A stretch of DNA of 64,000 nucleotides, taken from Muscardinus avellanarius. Lineage: Eukaryota; Chordata; Mammalia; Rodentia; Gliridae. Location of the stretch: positions 42,512,944-42,576,943 of the forward strand of contig OY726565.1 in the NCBI GenBank assembly GCA_963383645.1, in the 5' to 3' direction. This document shows, one piece after another, positions 1 through 7,085 of this stretch. Within the stretch, counting starts at the first letter, position 1; each line of letters opens with the position of its first letter. The translations under genes and the position numbers were made by a program. The notes below the pieces were generated by a model, which saw only the letters and a list, made by a program, of their open reading frames with translations, was not told the DNA's origin and did no database searches.

Positions 1-224
1 TGATAAGATACTGTAATGCACTTCTCTACTGCTTTTATTATAGTCTCTACAGAAGGCACATTGCAATATTTATTAAAATTAAAAATCATTCATTACCTTT
101 TGTTGACTTAGCAGTTATATTTCTGAACATTTAGATATACTCATCTATAGACACAGTCATCTTTTGTTAAGTGACTTATTTATTGCCGGATTTTTTTTTT
201 TGTATTAGCATAAGATTGGAAAAA
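1..224. other. AT-rich sequence, no gene seen
   Basis: AT-rich DNA without an open frame or motif I can support. It may be a further, more decayed part of the old L1 that begins to be recognisable at about 225. Confidence 0.4.
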
Positions 225-380
225 CATAAATTTTTGTCAAGAACTCATTAAATAAAATTTTGTGTAGGCATACAATAGAATATTCTGCAGCAATTAAAAC
301 AACATACTGATCTGGAGTGCTTTCCAACCTATATTGCTAATAAAAAAAAGTGAGGCTTGGAATATCTTGTATAACATTAC
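225..380 (+). mobile_element. Old L1 (L1M) 3' region, left part, interrupted by provirus
   Basis: The stretch with ACAATAGAATATTCTGCAGC followed by a run of A residues resembles the end of ORF2 and 3' UTR of ancient mammalian L1 elements (the 'one column of a table' region around 'tggaatattatgcagc'). It resumes at 6786 after the provirus. The L1 therefore predates the retroviral insertion and lies in the opposite orientation to it. Confidence 0.6.
375..380. repeat. Provirus target-site duplication, left copy (CATTAC)
   Basis: CATTAC directly precedes the TG of the left LTR and is repeated exactly after the CA of the right LTR at 6780-6785. A 6-bp duplication is usual for class II ERV integrases. 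Confidence 0.93.
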
Positions 381-695
381 TGCCGCTTTCAAGCACGACA
401 CCGGAGACGATCTTCTTCGGACTCTTTATTATCCCAGGCTCTTACATACTCTTCTTCTCTCCGCTCCCCGCTCCCTGCTTATATATCCCAAGCAGCCAAT
501 CAGCCTCAGATCACTCGCTCCATGCAAAATTAGCTCATTTGTTACAAACAGTGGTATGTTGTGTTCCCGTGCGCCCCATGCTCCGGTTACCGGACTTCCT
601 GAAAGTTGTTTACTGCTTAATGGGCCTCACAGAGCTTCCGCTCGGCGCTATTTTTAGGTCTTCGAGCTAGCAGGCAATGGGTGGGGCTCTTCACA
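381..695 (-). repeat. 3' LTR of the young provirus
   Basis: Starts TGCCGCTTTC and ends TCTTCACA on the plus strand, so the sense LTR runs TGTGAAGAG...GAAAGCGGCA. Sense-strand signals are a TATA box (ATATATAA, 479-486), an inverted CCAAT box (496-500) and a polyadenylation signal AATAAA (425-430). A polypurine tract abuts its 5' edge. At 315 bp it is short for a betaretroviral LTR and close to the IAP size range. Confidence 0.95.
425..430 (-). terminator. AATAAA polyadenylation signal in 3' LTR
   Basis: Minus-strand AATAAA inside GGGATAATAAAGAG, about 50 bases downstream of the TATA box. This is the expected position for ending the proviral transcript in the 3' LTR. Confidence 0.8.
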
Positions 696-715
696 GTTCC
701 CCCTTTTTGTTTTTA
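696..715 (-). other. Polypurine tract (plus-strand DNA primer)
   Basis: Minus strand reads AAAAACAAAAAGGGGGAAC and then the LTR TG. A purine run directly upstream of the 3' LTR is the standard plus-strand priming site in reverse transcription. It is well preserved. Confidence 0.85.
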
Positions 716-888
716 AGCAGAAGAGGATAGAGGACTCAACCCCTGCTATAGTTTATGCAATTATTTGCCACCACCTTTTTTGCAGGGACGGGCGAGCAAT
801 ACAGTGGTAACCCGTATGCAGCTGAGCATATCCTCCTTGGGATGCACCCTCCCGGGGTCCCAAGTGCAGTCCTTGCTGACATTCTGCT
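716..888 (-). other. Proviral 3' untranslated segment between env stop and polypurine tract
   Basis: About 170 bases downstream of the env-remnant stop. A small antiparallel open frame overlaps here but has no recognisable features. It may be the end of the original env 3' UTR; no accessory gene is visible. Confidence 0.5.
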
Positions 889-1284
889 TTATGATTTTTT
901 CATTGCGGCTAGCCAAACAGTAGGCGATTGTCCTGCTTCAACCGCCATGAAAGCCTGAGCTAGGAGCATCTGATCCTTGGCCCTCTGCAGAAATAAACGT
1001 CTCAGGCAACAGAGACATAGAATGCACAGGAAAACAAAACAAAATCCCAATGCTCCCAACCCGGCCCATTCTTTTAGATGGAATGCTGCCTTCTGGATCC
1101 GGGACGCCAGCGTCTGGGCCACTTTGGGGTCGATTCGGGTGGTGTTGACCTTGATGATTTCAGCACGTAATTGTTCGGTGAGTTTATCAAACTCCCAGCT
1201 CCAGTTGCCCCATTGTTGCTCACTCCATACTGGTTTTGTCCAGATCAGCATGGTGATCAGGTGTATCCATCCCTGAGGCACCAT
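889..1284 (-). CDS. env: Env remnant: 131-codon open frame with transmembrane anchor
   Basis: Starts at an ATG overlapping the 3' end of pol by 65 bases, the normal position for a betaretroviral env start. Residues 6-15 are hydrophobic and could be the start of the original signal peptide. By about residue 24 the sequence already looks like the membrane-proximal part of TM: two N-glycosylation sequons (NWS at 27, NTT at 47), an amphipathic stretch, one membrane segment at about 74-95 (rich in F, L and C), and a tail of about 36 residues. Surface subunit, furin-type site and fusion peptide are absent, so it cannot be a functional entry protein. I infer a large internal deletion joining the start of env to its end. 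The frame is still open. It is far shorter than a usual env of about 600 or more residues. Confidence 0.75.
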   Translation of the reverse strand: MVPQGWIHLITMLIWTKPVWSEQQWGNWSWEFDKLTEQLRAEIIKVNTTRIDPKVAQTLASRIQKAAFHLKEWAGLGALGFCFVFLCILCLCCLRRLFLQRAKDQMLLAQAFMAVEAGQSPTVWLAAMKKS

Positions 1285-3823
1285 CTTGCGATATTATTTG
1301 ACGAGTCAGTCTCTCTGGGATCCAAATCGGATCGGTTCCGTCCTGTGGGAAAACACAAACAGAGCCTCTGGCCCATGTGAGTACCGGATCAGGTCCCTTC
1401 CATTTTCCGGTGAGGACATCTTTCCATTTTACCATATCATGGGGAATACTAGAAGGACAAAAATGGCGATCTGCGGCCGATTTGCCATTAATATCTAAAT
1501 TTAAAAAATTTAAAGTAAAAAGTGCCAAAGATAATCGCTGCCTTGGTTTCAGATTCTCACCTATTCCCCCTTTTTGTTTTATTAGACATTCTTTTATTGT
1601 GCGATGGGCGCGTTCAACAATGCCCTGTCCTTGAGGATTATATGGAAGGCCATGTTTTAATGTTACGCCCATCTGTTTACAGAAAGACTGAAATTTTTGT
1701 GAGGTATAAGCTGGACCATTATCAGTTTTTATTTCTTTTGGCACATTCCATGCTGCCCAAGCTTCAAGACAATGAGCGATAACGTCACGAGATTTTTCCC
1801 CTGTGTGAGTAGAAGCATATATAATTCCAGAAACAGTATCAACAGAAACATGTACATACTTAACAGAGCCAAATTCAGGTATATGGGTCACATCCATTTG
1901 CCATAAATGTAAGGGGAGCAACCCACGTGGGCAAACACCAACATTAGAAGAGGGGATAAAGGGTGCACAAGTACCACAGGCCTTGATGATGTCACGGGCT
2001 TGACAACGAGGAATTTTAAATTTAATCTGTAAAGTTTTAGCATTTACATGAAACTGGCGATGAAAATCTTGTGCCCGTTGAAGTGGGGTGAGAGAGAAAA
2101 TCATGGGCATCTTCGTAAGCTTATCTACATAATCATTACCTTGGGCAACAGGCCCTGGTAAGCCTGTATGTGCCCTAATATGTTGTGCATAAAAGGGATT
2201 TTTCCTCATCAAAATTAAATGTTGAATTTTAGATGCCAAGTAGTGGATGGGCGTATGTGTTGATATTTGCCCCGCACATTCAAGGGACTTTATCATCTCT
2301 ACAGCATAGGAGGAGTCCGATAACAAATTAAAGGAAGAATCATATCTCTCAAACACTTCTAATATAATATTTAGTTCAACTAGCTGAGGTGATATATGCT
2401 GATATTGAACAACTATGGGTTTTTGTCCTTCTATCATAAAAGCTCCAAGGCCAGATTTTGATCCATCAGTAAAAATATTGATAGCGAAGGGTATAGGTGT
2501 TCTTCTGGTTATGGTTGGAAAGATAATAGGATGTTGAGTTGCAAAATGTAATATAGGATCTTTAGGTAAGTGATTATCTATCTCTCCATTAAACACACAT
2601 CGTAATATAGCCCAATCATCCAGGGAGGTTTGTAAAATTAATATTTGGTATTTACTATAGGGAACAATAAGCTTATTAGGGGTTTGGCCAAAATGTTGAA
2701 TACATTGCTGTATGGCAAGAACAGCAACCTTTGCCATCATAGAGGGATAATACTCAATAACCTTTTGAGAAGATAGTTTAGGATGAATCCATAATAGAGG
2801 TCCTTGTTGCCATAAGACCCCAGTGGGTTGGAGCTCAGTAGCCAGTATGCATGCCCAAATAGAATCCCTCGGTGAAATGCGCTTAAGGGAAGCCTTAGTT
2901 AAAGCTTGTTCTACCAAACTTAAGGCTTCCCGGGCTTCAGCAGTCAGCATTCTAGGAGAGGTTAAGGAAGAATCTCCTTTGAGGATATCATATAAAGGTT
3001 TTAGCATAAAATTTGGGATTCCTAAAGCAGGACGTATCCAATTAATATCTCCTAATAACTTTTGAAAATCATTTAAAGTGTGTAACTGGTCTGTACGAAT
3101 GGTGACCTTTTGAGGCGTGACAAAATTGGGATAAAGAATATTTCCCAAAAAATGGGTGACGGTGCCCTTTTGAACCTTTTCAGATGCTATAACTAAACCC
3201 TTTTCCTCAAGGGCTTTAACAAGCACACAATACGCTTCATCCAGTACTTTTTCATTTTCACAGGCTAATAGGATATCATCCATATAATGGAGACAACGCA
3301 ATGGAGGGAATTTATCCCTAACAGGTTGTAAGGCAGCATCCACATATAGTTGACAAAGAGTGGGGCTATTCGCCATACCCTGGGGGAGCACTCTCCACTC
3401 ATATCTCTGGTCAATTTGCTCTTGGTTTAGGGATGGCACAGTAAAAGCAAAACGTGGGGTATCTAGAGGATTTAATGGTATAGAGAAAAAGCAATCTTTT
3501 ATATCAATCACTATAATTGGCCAGAATTTTGGAATAGTTGAGAGAAGGGGGAGTCCACGTTGGACTGGTCCCATAACTTGCATTTGTTCATTTATGGCTC
3601 GGAGATCATGTAATAGTCTCCATTTTCCTGATTTTTTCTTTATTACAAATATAGGGGTATTCCAGGGTGATGTGGATGATTGGATATGTCCTAATTTTAG
3701 TTGTTCTTTTACTAACTCTTTTGCTGCTTCCAATTTTTCACGGGGGAGAGGCCACTGGGAAACCCATACTGGATCCCCCGTCTTCCAAGTGATGGGAATT
3801 GCCTCCCCAGTGGCTACTCCACA
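1220..3823 (-). CDS. pol: Pol: reverse transcriptase, RNase H and integrase
   Basis: Entered by -1 frameshift from pro; there is no ATG at its head (an in-frame TTG at 3733 is not a likely start). Numbered from that TTG (837 codons), RT has D77 in VIDIKD, LPQGMANSP at 116-124 and the catalytic YMDD at 150-153. RNase H has FTDGS (D423), E453, D473, and H522/D534 near its end. Integrase has an HHCC zinc site (H558, H562, C586, C589) and a D,D-35-E core (D614, D671, E707). All catalytic residues I looked for are present, and no stop interrupts it. The 3' end overlaps the start of the env remnant. The product would copy the genomic RNA and insert the cDNA. Sequence style is betaretroviral/HERV-K-like, by family resemblance. 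Confidence 0.95.
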   Translation of the reverse strand, partial: CGVATGEAIPITWKTGDPVWVSQWPLPREKLEAAKELVKEQLKLGHIQSSTSPWNTPIFVIKKKSGKWRLLHDLRAINEQMQVMGPVQRGLPLLSTIPKFWPIIVIDIKDCFFSIPLNPLDTPRFAFTVPSLNQEQIDQRYEWRVLPQGMANSPTLCQLYVDAALQPVRDKFPPLRCLHYMDDILLACENEKVLDEAYCVLVKALEEKGLVIASEKVQKGTVTHFLGNILYPNFVTPQKVTIRTDQLHTLNDFQKLLGDINWIRPALGIPNFMLKPLYDILKGDSSLTSPRMLTAEAREALSLVEQALTKASLKRISPRDSIWACILATELQPTGVLWQQGPLLWIHPKLSSQKVIEYYPSMMAKVAVLAIQQCIQHFGQTPNKLIVPYSKYQILILQTSLDDWAILRCVFNGEIDNHLPKDPILHFATQHPIIFPTITRRTPIPFAINIFTDGSKSGLGAFMIEGQKPIVVQYQHISPQLVELNIILEVFERYDSSFNLLSDSSYAVEMIKSLECAGQISTHTPIHYLASKIQHLILMRKNPFYAQHIRAHTGLPGPVAQGNDYVDKLTKMPMIFSLTPLQRAQDFHRQFHVNAKTLQIKFKIPRCQARDIIKACGTCAPFIPSSNVGVCPRGLLPLHLWQMDVTHIPEFGSVKYVHVSVDTVSGIIYASTHTGEKSRDVIAHCLEAWAAWNVPKEIKTDNGPAYTSQKFQSFCKQMGVTLKHGLPYNPQGQGIVERAHRTIKECLIKQKGGIGENLKPRQRLSLALFTLNFLNLDINGKSAADRHFCPSSIPHDMVKWKDVLTGKWKGPDPVLTWARGSVCVFPQDGTDPIWIPERLTRQIISQDGASGMDTPDHHADLDKTSME

Positions 3824-4761
3824 AAACCCAATCCCTGTTTAGTGTTTTGTCCTTCAGTGGGGACAGGGCTCCTCCGTCCCTGTAGGTTTCGCCCTAATCC
3901 AAATGATGGATGAAAACCTTGCTTGTTAAACATATGTAGTGCCTGGGGAGAATACTCATTATGTAATCGGAATCCCATGTCCAGAAGTAGATCTCGACCC
4001 CACAAGGAGACCGGAATTTCCAGCATATAGGGTGTAAAGGTCCCAGAATGTTTTTCTTGGTCCTCCCAATGAAGGGGTCTAGCACTAATATCAGGTGTTT
4101 TAATGTATCCTAATCCTCTAAGCTGTGTGTCAGCCTTTTTTATGGGCCAGGCGGGGGGCCAATCCTTAGAAGCAATTACACTAGTATCTGCCCCTGTATC
4201 AAGCAATCCTAGAATCGGCTTTCCCTCCACTTTCAAAGTAATTAAAGGTCGTTTTCCCATATCAAAGGCGAGAGATATTATATTAGTACCAGAGGACCCA
4301 AACCCTTTTTCTCCTCGCTGTTCCTTTTTTGAAGGGAAGAGAGAATGTAGACTAGGTAATAATAATAGCTGCGCTATCCGATCACCAGGAGAGATGGCAA
4401 CAATTCCTCTGGGGGCGGAGACCATAACCTTTATAACGCCCTCATAATCTTGGTCAATAACTCCAGGATGAGTTATTAGGCCTTTCATGGTGGATGATGA
4501 TCGCCCCAAAACTATGCCCACCGTTTCTGGGGGTAATGGCCCTGACATATCAGTCGACATAATTTGAATTCCCATTCGAGGGGTTAATACCAGCCGGGTG
4601 GTGGCACAGAGGTCCAATCCCGCTGAACCGGGAGTGGCTCTCCAGATTCCTTGGGCGGTTGGAGATTGGGCCATTGGGGTGTTTGGTGTGTCTCTATAGC
4701 ATTGTACATTTGTTGGCCCCCATACTTGTAAGGGCCCTGGGGATGGGGGCCCCGTTTCCCG
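3814..4761 (-). CDS. pro: Pro frame: dUTPase, aspartic protease and G-patch
   Basis: Entered by -1 frameshift from gag at 4761; the first ATG is at 4674, giving 286 residues in the numbering below. The dUTPase has all five motifs: PGSAGLDL (15-22), GRSSSTMKG (57-65), GVIDQDYEG (71-79), GDRIAQL (97-103) and RGEKGFGSSGT (120-130). It would hydrolyse dUTP and limit uracil in viral DNA. A retroviral aspartic protease follows with its single catalytic DTGAD at 159-163; it acts as a dimer to process Gag and Gag-Pro-Pol. The end is glycine-rich (SFGLGRNLQG...QGLGF), like the G-patch that betaretroviral proteases carry. No stop or missing catalytic residue is seen. The gag 3' end overlaps it in another frame. 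Confidence 0.94.
   Translation of the reverse strand, partial: RETGPPSPGPLQVWGPTNVQCYRDTPNTPMAQSPTAQGIWRATPGSAGLDLCATTRLVLTPRMGIQIMSTDMSGPLPPETVGIVLGRSSSTMKGLITHPGVIDQDYEGVIKVMVSAPRGIVAISPGDRIAQLLLLPSLHSLFPSKKEQRGEKGFGSSGTNIISLAFDMGKRPLITLKVEGKPILGLLDTGADTSVIASKDWPPAWPIKKADTQLRGLGYIKTPDISARPLHWEDQEKHSGTFTPYMLEIPVSLWGRDLLLDMGFRLHNEYSPQALHMFNKQGFHPSFGLGRNLQGRRSPVPTEGQNTKQGLGFVE
3823..3829 (-). promoter_or_regulatory. pro-pol -1 frameshift heptamer GGGTTTT
   Basis: The minus strand reads G GGT TTT in the pro frame, fitting the X XXY YYZ rule, two codons before the pro stop at 3814-3816. A -1 slip here leads exactly into the pol frame (codon starts change from positions divisible by 3 to positions leaving remainder 1). 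Frameshifting activity is inferred, not shown. Confidence 0.85.
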
Positions 4762-6242
4762 TTTTTTGACAGCGGGCGACCCTGTCCCGACTGATCATGG
4801 GACGGTAGGATATTGCCGTCAATATCCTTAACGGACCGGCACTCTGAGGCGGGATGTCTGCCTTTTCTACATCTCTTACATAGGTCTGGTGGGCTCTTTT
4901 GAGAGAGAGAGCCTCGTTTTGGGCAGTCTCTTTTTAAATGCCCTGCCGCCCCACATGAAAAGCAATTTCCTAGTCGGGTGTTGTTATTGCCCTTTTGCCT
5001 GCCAGATGCTTGCATGATAGCCGCAGCGAGCCCCGAGTTGGTTAAAGGTCCGCCAAGTTCTCTACATAACTTCATCCATACTTCTAAACCTTTACTTTTA
5101 TATGGATTTATAGCTTGTTTGCATTCAGTATTACATTGTTCGAAAATAAGCTGTTTAACAAGTGGCATGGCTGCATCGACATCCCCGAATATTCGTCCAG
5201 CAGCTTCTACCATCCTAGCCACAAAATCAGAAAAAGGCTCAGTGGGACCTTGAATTATCTTAGTAAGATTGCCTGACACCTCCCCTTTATTAGGCAAACT
5301 TTTCCATGCCCTGGTGGCCAAATTGTTTATCTGATCATACACTTGTTGAGGGTAACAGGTCTGGTTGTTAGCAAATTGTCCCTGTCCCAAAAGCATATCC
5401 AAATTCCAGGCAGGTTGTCCTGCGGCCTGATTCACCGCTGCTTGCTCTGCTGCGAACTCAATAAGGAAAGCCTTCCAATCTAAATACTGTCCTGGGGTCA
5501 AAGCCGCTCGGGCCAAGTTCTGCCAATCTCCAGGGGTCATGGCATACCTGTAAATGCTTTCTAAGGTGGCTACGGTGTATGCAGCATTGGTACCATAAGT
5601 CCGCACGGACTCAGCAATATGTTTTACAAGCTTATAATCTAAAGGCTCATGATACCGAGGTCCTCCTCCTTGTGGTTGAAACACGGGGAAAGCCTGTCTG
5701 GATAGTAACATTTCCGGCTCACGCCATACCTTTTCATTAAAGGAGCGGCCTCCGCTTTGTCCTGGAGCTGAGGGATTATAGGGCGGAGGAACAGAGCCCT
5801 GCGAGGGGCCCGTAGCTAGGGTTAATCTGCTGACTTCCTCCTCTATTGCCGCAAGTTCCTCGTCCGAGTCCCCCTCCCCTTCAGAGCCTAGTTCACTAGC
5901 TGGGTGAGAGGAAGTGGACCGTTCCTCTTTTAACAGATCAAGTGCCACTTGTCCCTCTCGCACTAGCGGTTTGTAGTATTTCTGCTCCAAACATGCCCTG
6001 ACGAGGCGCCACAAAGGATAAGTTCCTCCCGTGACTTGATTGTTTTTCTCTGCCCTTTTAATATCCTTCCCTAACTTATCCCAACTTGCCAGGGTCAAGT
6101 TTCCTGATACTGCAAACCAAGGGGCCACTTCATCCACTTGGCTCAAAAAACCCTGAATAGTCTTATCCCTAAGTTTTAACCCCTTTCTGTTTAATAAGGC
6201 TTTTAAAGCCTTTTGTATTGGATGAGATGGATTATTTCCCAT
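4584..6242 (-). CDS. gag: Gag polyprotein (matrix, capsid, nucleocapsid)
   Basis: 552 residues starting MGNNPS, where Gly2 is a potential myristoylation site for membrane targeting. The N-terminal 90 residues have the PWF-type matrix pattern of betaretroviruses. An acidic linker (about 106-138) precedes a PPPY late-domain motif at 152-155, which recruits Nedd4-type ligases for budding. Capsid probably starts near P186-V187. The major homology region is at about 329-348 (QGPTEPFSDF). Nucleocapsid has two CX2CX4HX4C zinc knuckles (C427-C440 and C455-C468). The frame is intact from ATG to stop. The start is supported by the MG-initial sequence and by its position about 200 bases after the primer-binding site. 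The 3' end overlaps pro. Length is slightly below that of typical betaretroviral Gags. Confidence 0.95.
   Translation of the reverse strand: MGNNPSHPIQKALKALLNRKGLKLRDKTIQGFLSQVDEVAPWFAVSGNLTLASWDKLGKDIKRAEKNNQVTGGTYPLWRLVRACLEQKYYKPLVREGQVALDLLKEERSTSSHPASELGSEGEGDSDEELAAIEEEVSRLTLATGPSQGSVPPPYNPSAPGQSGGRSFNEKVWREPEMLLSRQAFPVFQPQGGGPRYHEPLDYKLVKHIAESVRTYGTNAAYTVATLESIYRYAMTPGDWQNLARAALTPGQYLDWKAFLIEFAAEQAAVNQAAGQPAWNLDMLLGQGQFANNQTCYPQQVYDQINNLATRAWKSLPNKGEVSGNLTKIIQGPTEPFSDFVARMVEAAGRIFGDVDAAMPLVKQLIFEQCNTECKQAINPYKSKGLEVWMKLCRELGGPLTNSGLAAAIMQASGRQKGNNNTRLGNCFSCGAAGHLKRDCPKRGSLSQKSPPDLCKRCRKGRHPASECRSVKDIDGNILPSHDQSGQGRPLSKNGKRGPHPQGPYKYGGQQMYNAIETHQTPQWPNLQPPKESGEPLPVQRDWTSVPPPGWY
4761..4767 (-). 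promoter_or_regulatory. gag-pro -1 frameshift heptamer AAAAAAC
   Basis: The minus strand reads A AAA AAC across gag codons K493-N494, the canonical slippery form, in the correct phase. The -1 frame is open from here through pro. It is followed immediately by GGGAAAC (4754-4760), another slippery-type heptamer but out of phase, and then by GC-rich sequence (GGGGCCCCC) that could form the stimulatory structure. The structure itself is inferred. Confidence 0.88.
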
Positions 6243-6444
6243 ACCTATTCAGCCTCAGGTCCAGCCTGAGAGTATACTACCCTATAAATCCTCCCCTCAA
6301 AGGAGCTCCCCTTCGTCCTCAAACGGAGTTGGGAAAGAACAATCTTATGATCCTCTACTTTGTAGAGCCTCCCTCTTCACAGGAGAACTTACCAGCCGGC
6401 TGCCCTGGAAAGTCCAAAGTTCTGACCGTCTCGTTGAGAGAGAT
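6243..6444 (-). other. Proviral leader between primer-binding site and gag
   Basis: About 200 bases expected to hold the packaging signal and any splice donor. I did not identify either with confidence. It is free of repeats. Confidence 0.6.
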
Positions 6445-6462
6445 TCCCCGTACGGGCCACCA
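6445..6462 (-). other. Primer-binding site complementary to tRNA-Ile
   Basis: The plus strand reads TCCCCGTACGGGCCACCA, which is the 3' 18 nt (CCA included) of mammalian tRNA-Ile(AAU) as I recall it. It lies 2 bases from the LTR edge, where the minus-strand DNA primer should anneal. Other tRNA 3' ends I considered (Lys, Phe, Pro, Glu, Asp, Gly, His) fit clearly worse. Confidence 0.82.
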
Positions 6463-6464
6463 CT

Positions 6465-6779
6465 TGCCGCTTTCAAGCACGACACCGGAGACGATCTTCT
6501 TCGGACTCTTTATTATCCCAGGCTCTTACATACTCTTCTTCTCTCCGCTCCCCGCTCCCCGCTTATATATCCCAAGCAGCCAATCAGCCTCAGATCACTC
6601 GCTCCATGCAAAATTAGCTCATTTGTTACAAACAGTGGTATGTTGTGTTCCCGTGCACCCCATGCTCCGGTTACCGGACTTCCTGAAAGTTGTTTACTGC
6701 TTAATGGGCCTCACAGAGCTTCCGCTCGGCGCTATTTTTAGGTCTTCGAGCTAGCAGGCAATGGGTGGGGCTCTTCACA
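6465..6779 (-). repeat. 5' LTR of the young provirus
   Basis: 315 bp, identical to the left LTR except at two positions. It carries the promoter of the provirus in sense orientation on the minus strand. The adjoining primer-binding site identifies it as the 5' copy. Confidence 0.95.
6509..6584 (-). promoter_or_regulatory. LTR core promoter: CCAAT, TATA and AATAAA
   Basis: On the minus strand, in order: ATTGG (inverted CCAAT box, 6580-6584), ATATATAA TATA box (6563-6570) and AATAAA (6509-6514). Transcription would start in the roughly 50 bases between the TATA box and AATAAA. All three elements are intact and identical in both LTRs. Confidence 0.8.
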
Positions 6780-6785
6780 CATTAC
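6780..6785. repeat. Provirus target-site duplication, right copy (CATTAC)
   Basis: Exact match to 375-380, immediately outside the LTR. Confidence 0.93.
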
Positions 6786-7085
6786 CATTTGTGAAAAAAA
6801 AACCCACATTTACATATATGCCTGTATCTGTAAATGCTCAAAATTTACCTAGAGGGAACATAAAACCTAGTGGCAGTGAGTAACCTCCAAAGCTGAGTGA
6901 CTGAGCTGAGTGGCAGAGATGTAAAAAGACTTGACTTCCTCCTCATGATTCTGTACTTTCTGAATTTTATATCATGAATATGATTACCTATTTGTAAAAA
7001 TTAAAGTGAAACTCCTATCAAAATAAAAAAGGTTATGAACATATATTTGAAATGAAGAGGTAAAAAGACAAAGAATTTAATAACA
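6786..7085 (+). mobile_element. Old L1 (L1M) 3' UTR, right part
   Basis: Continues the element cut at 380. CATTTGTG, then a 'gtactttctgaatttta...attacctattt' ending and an A-rich tail are typical of ancient L1 3' UTRs. Joining 380 to 6786 restores a continuous L1 end. Confidence 0.6.

Larger units (their letters stand above)
381..6779 (-). mobile_element. Young class II (betaretrovirus-like, IAP-type organisation) provirus, env-deleted
   Basis: This is a complete proviral structure on the minus strand. Going 5' to 3' on that strand it has LTR (6779-6465), primer-binding site, leader, gag, pro, pol, env remnant, polypurine tract and LTR (695-381). The LTRs are each 315 bp, run TG...CA, and differ at only two sites (476 T versus 6560 C; 573 G versus 6657 A). 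Both flanks carry CATTAC. Gag, pro and pol are in three frames, each -1 relative to the previous one, and I see no internal stop or frameshift. A dUTPase domain in the pro frame and two zinc knuckles in Gag place it with betaretroviruses. Loss of most of env gives an IAP-like retrotransposon layout. Two differences in 315 bp (0.6%) suggest a geologically recent insertion; an actual age would need a lineage-specific rate. The exact named family is not assigned. Confidence 0.95.

Noticed and set aside
889..1284. Functional envelope gene
   Set aside because: Surface subunit, cleavage site and fusion peptide are absent.
3360..3842. 160-codon plus-strand frame inside the provirus
   Set aside because: Antisense shadow of the RT region of pol. 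Other plus-strand frames across 977-5253 are likewise shadows.
6445..6462. tRNA-Lys, Phe, Asp or Glu primer-binding site
   Set aside because: The central GTACGGGCC fits tRNA-Ile and mismatches the others.
6218..6754. 178-codon plus-strand frame across the 5' LTR
   Set aside because: Antisense to leader and LTR; the same sequence appears in the other LTR. No domain is seen.
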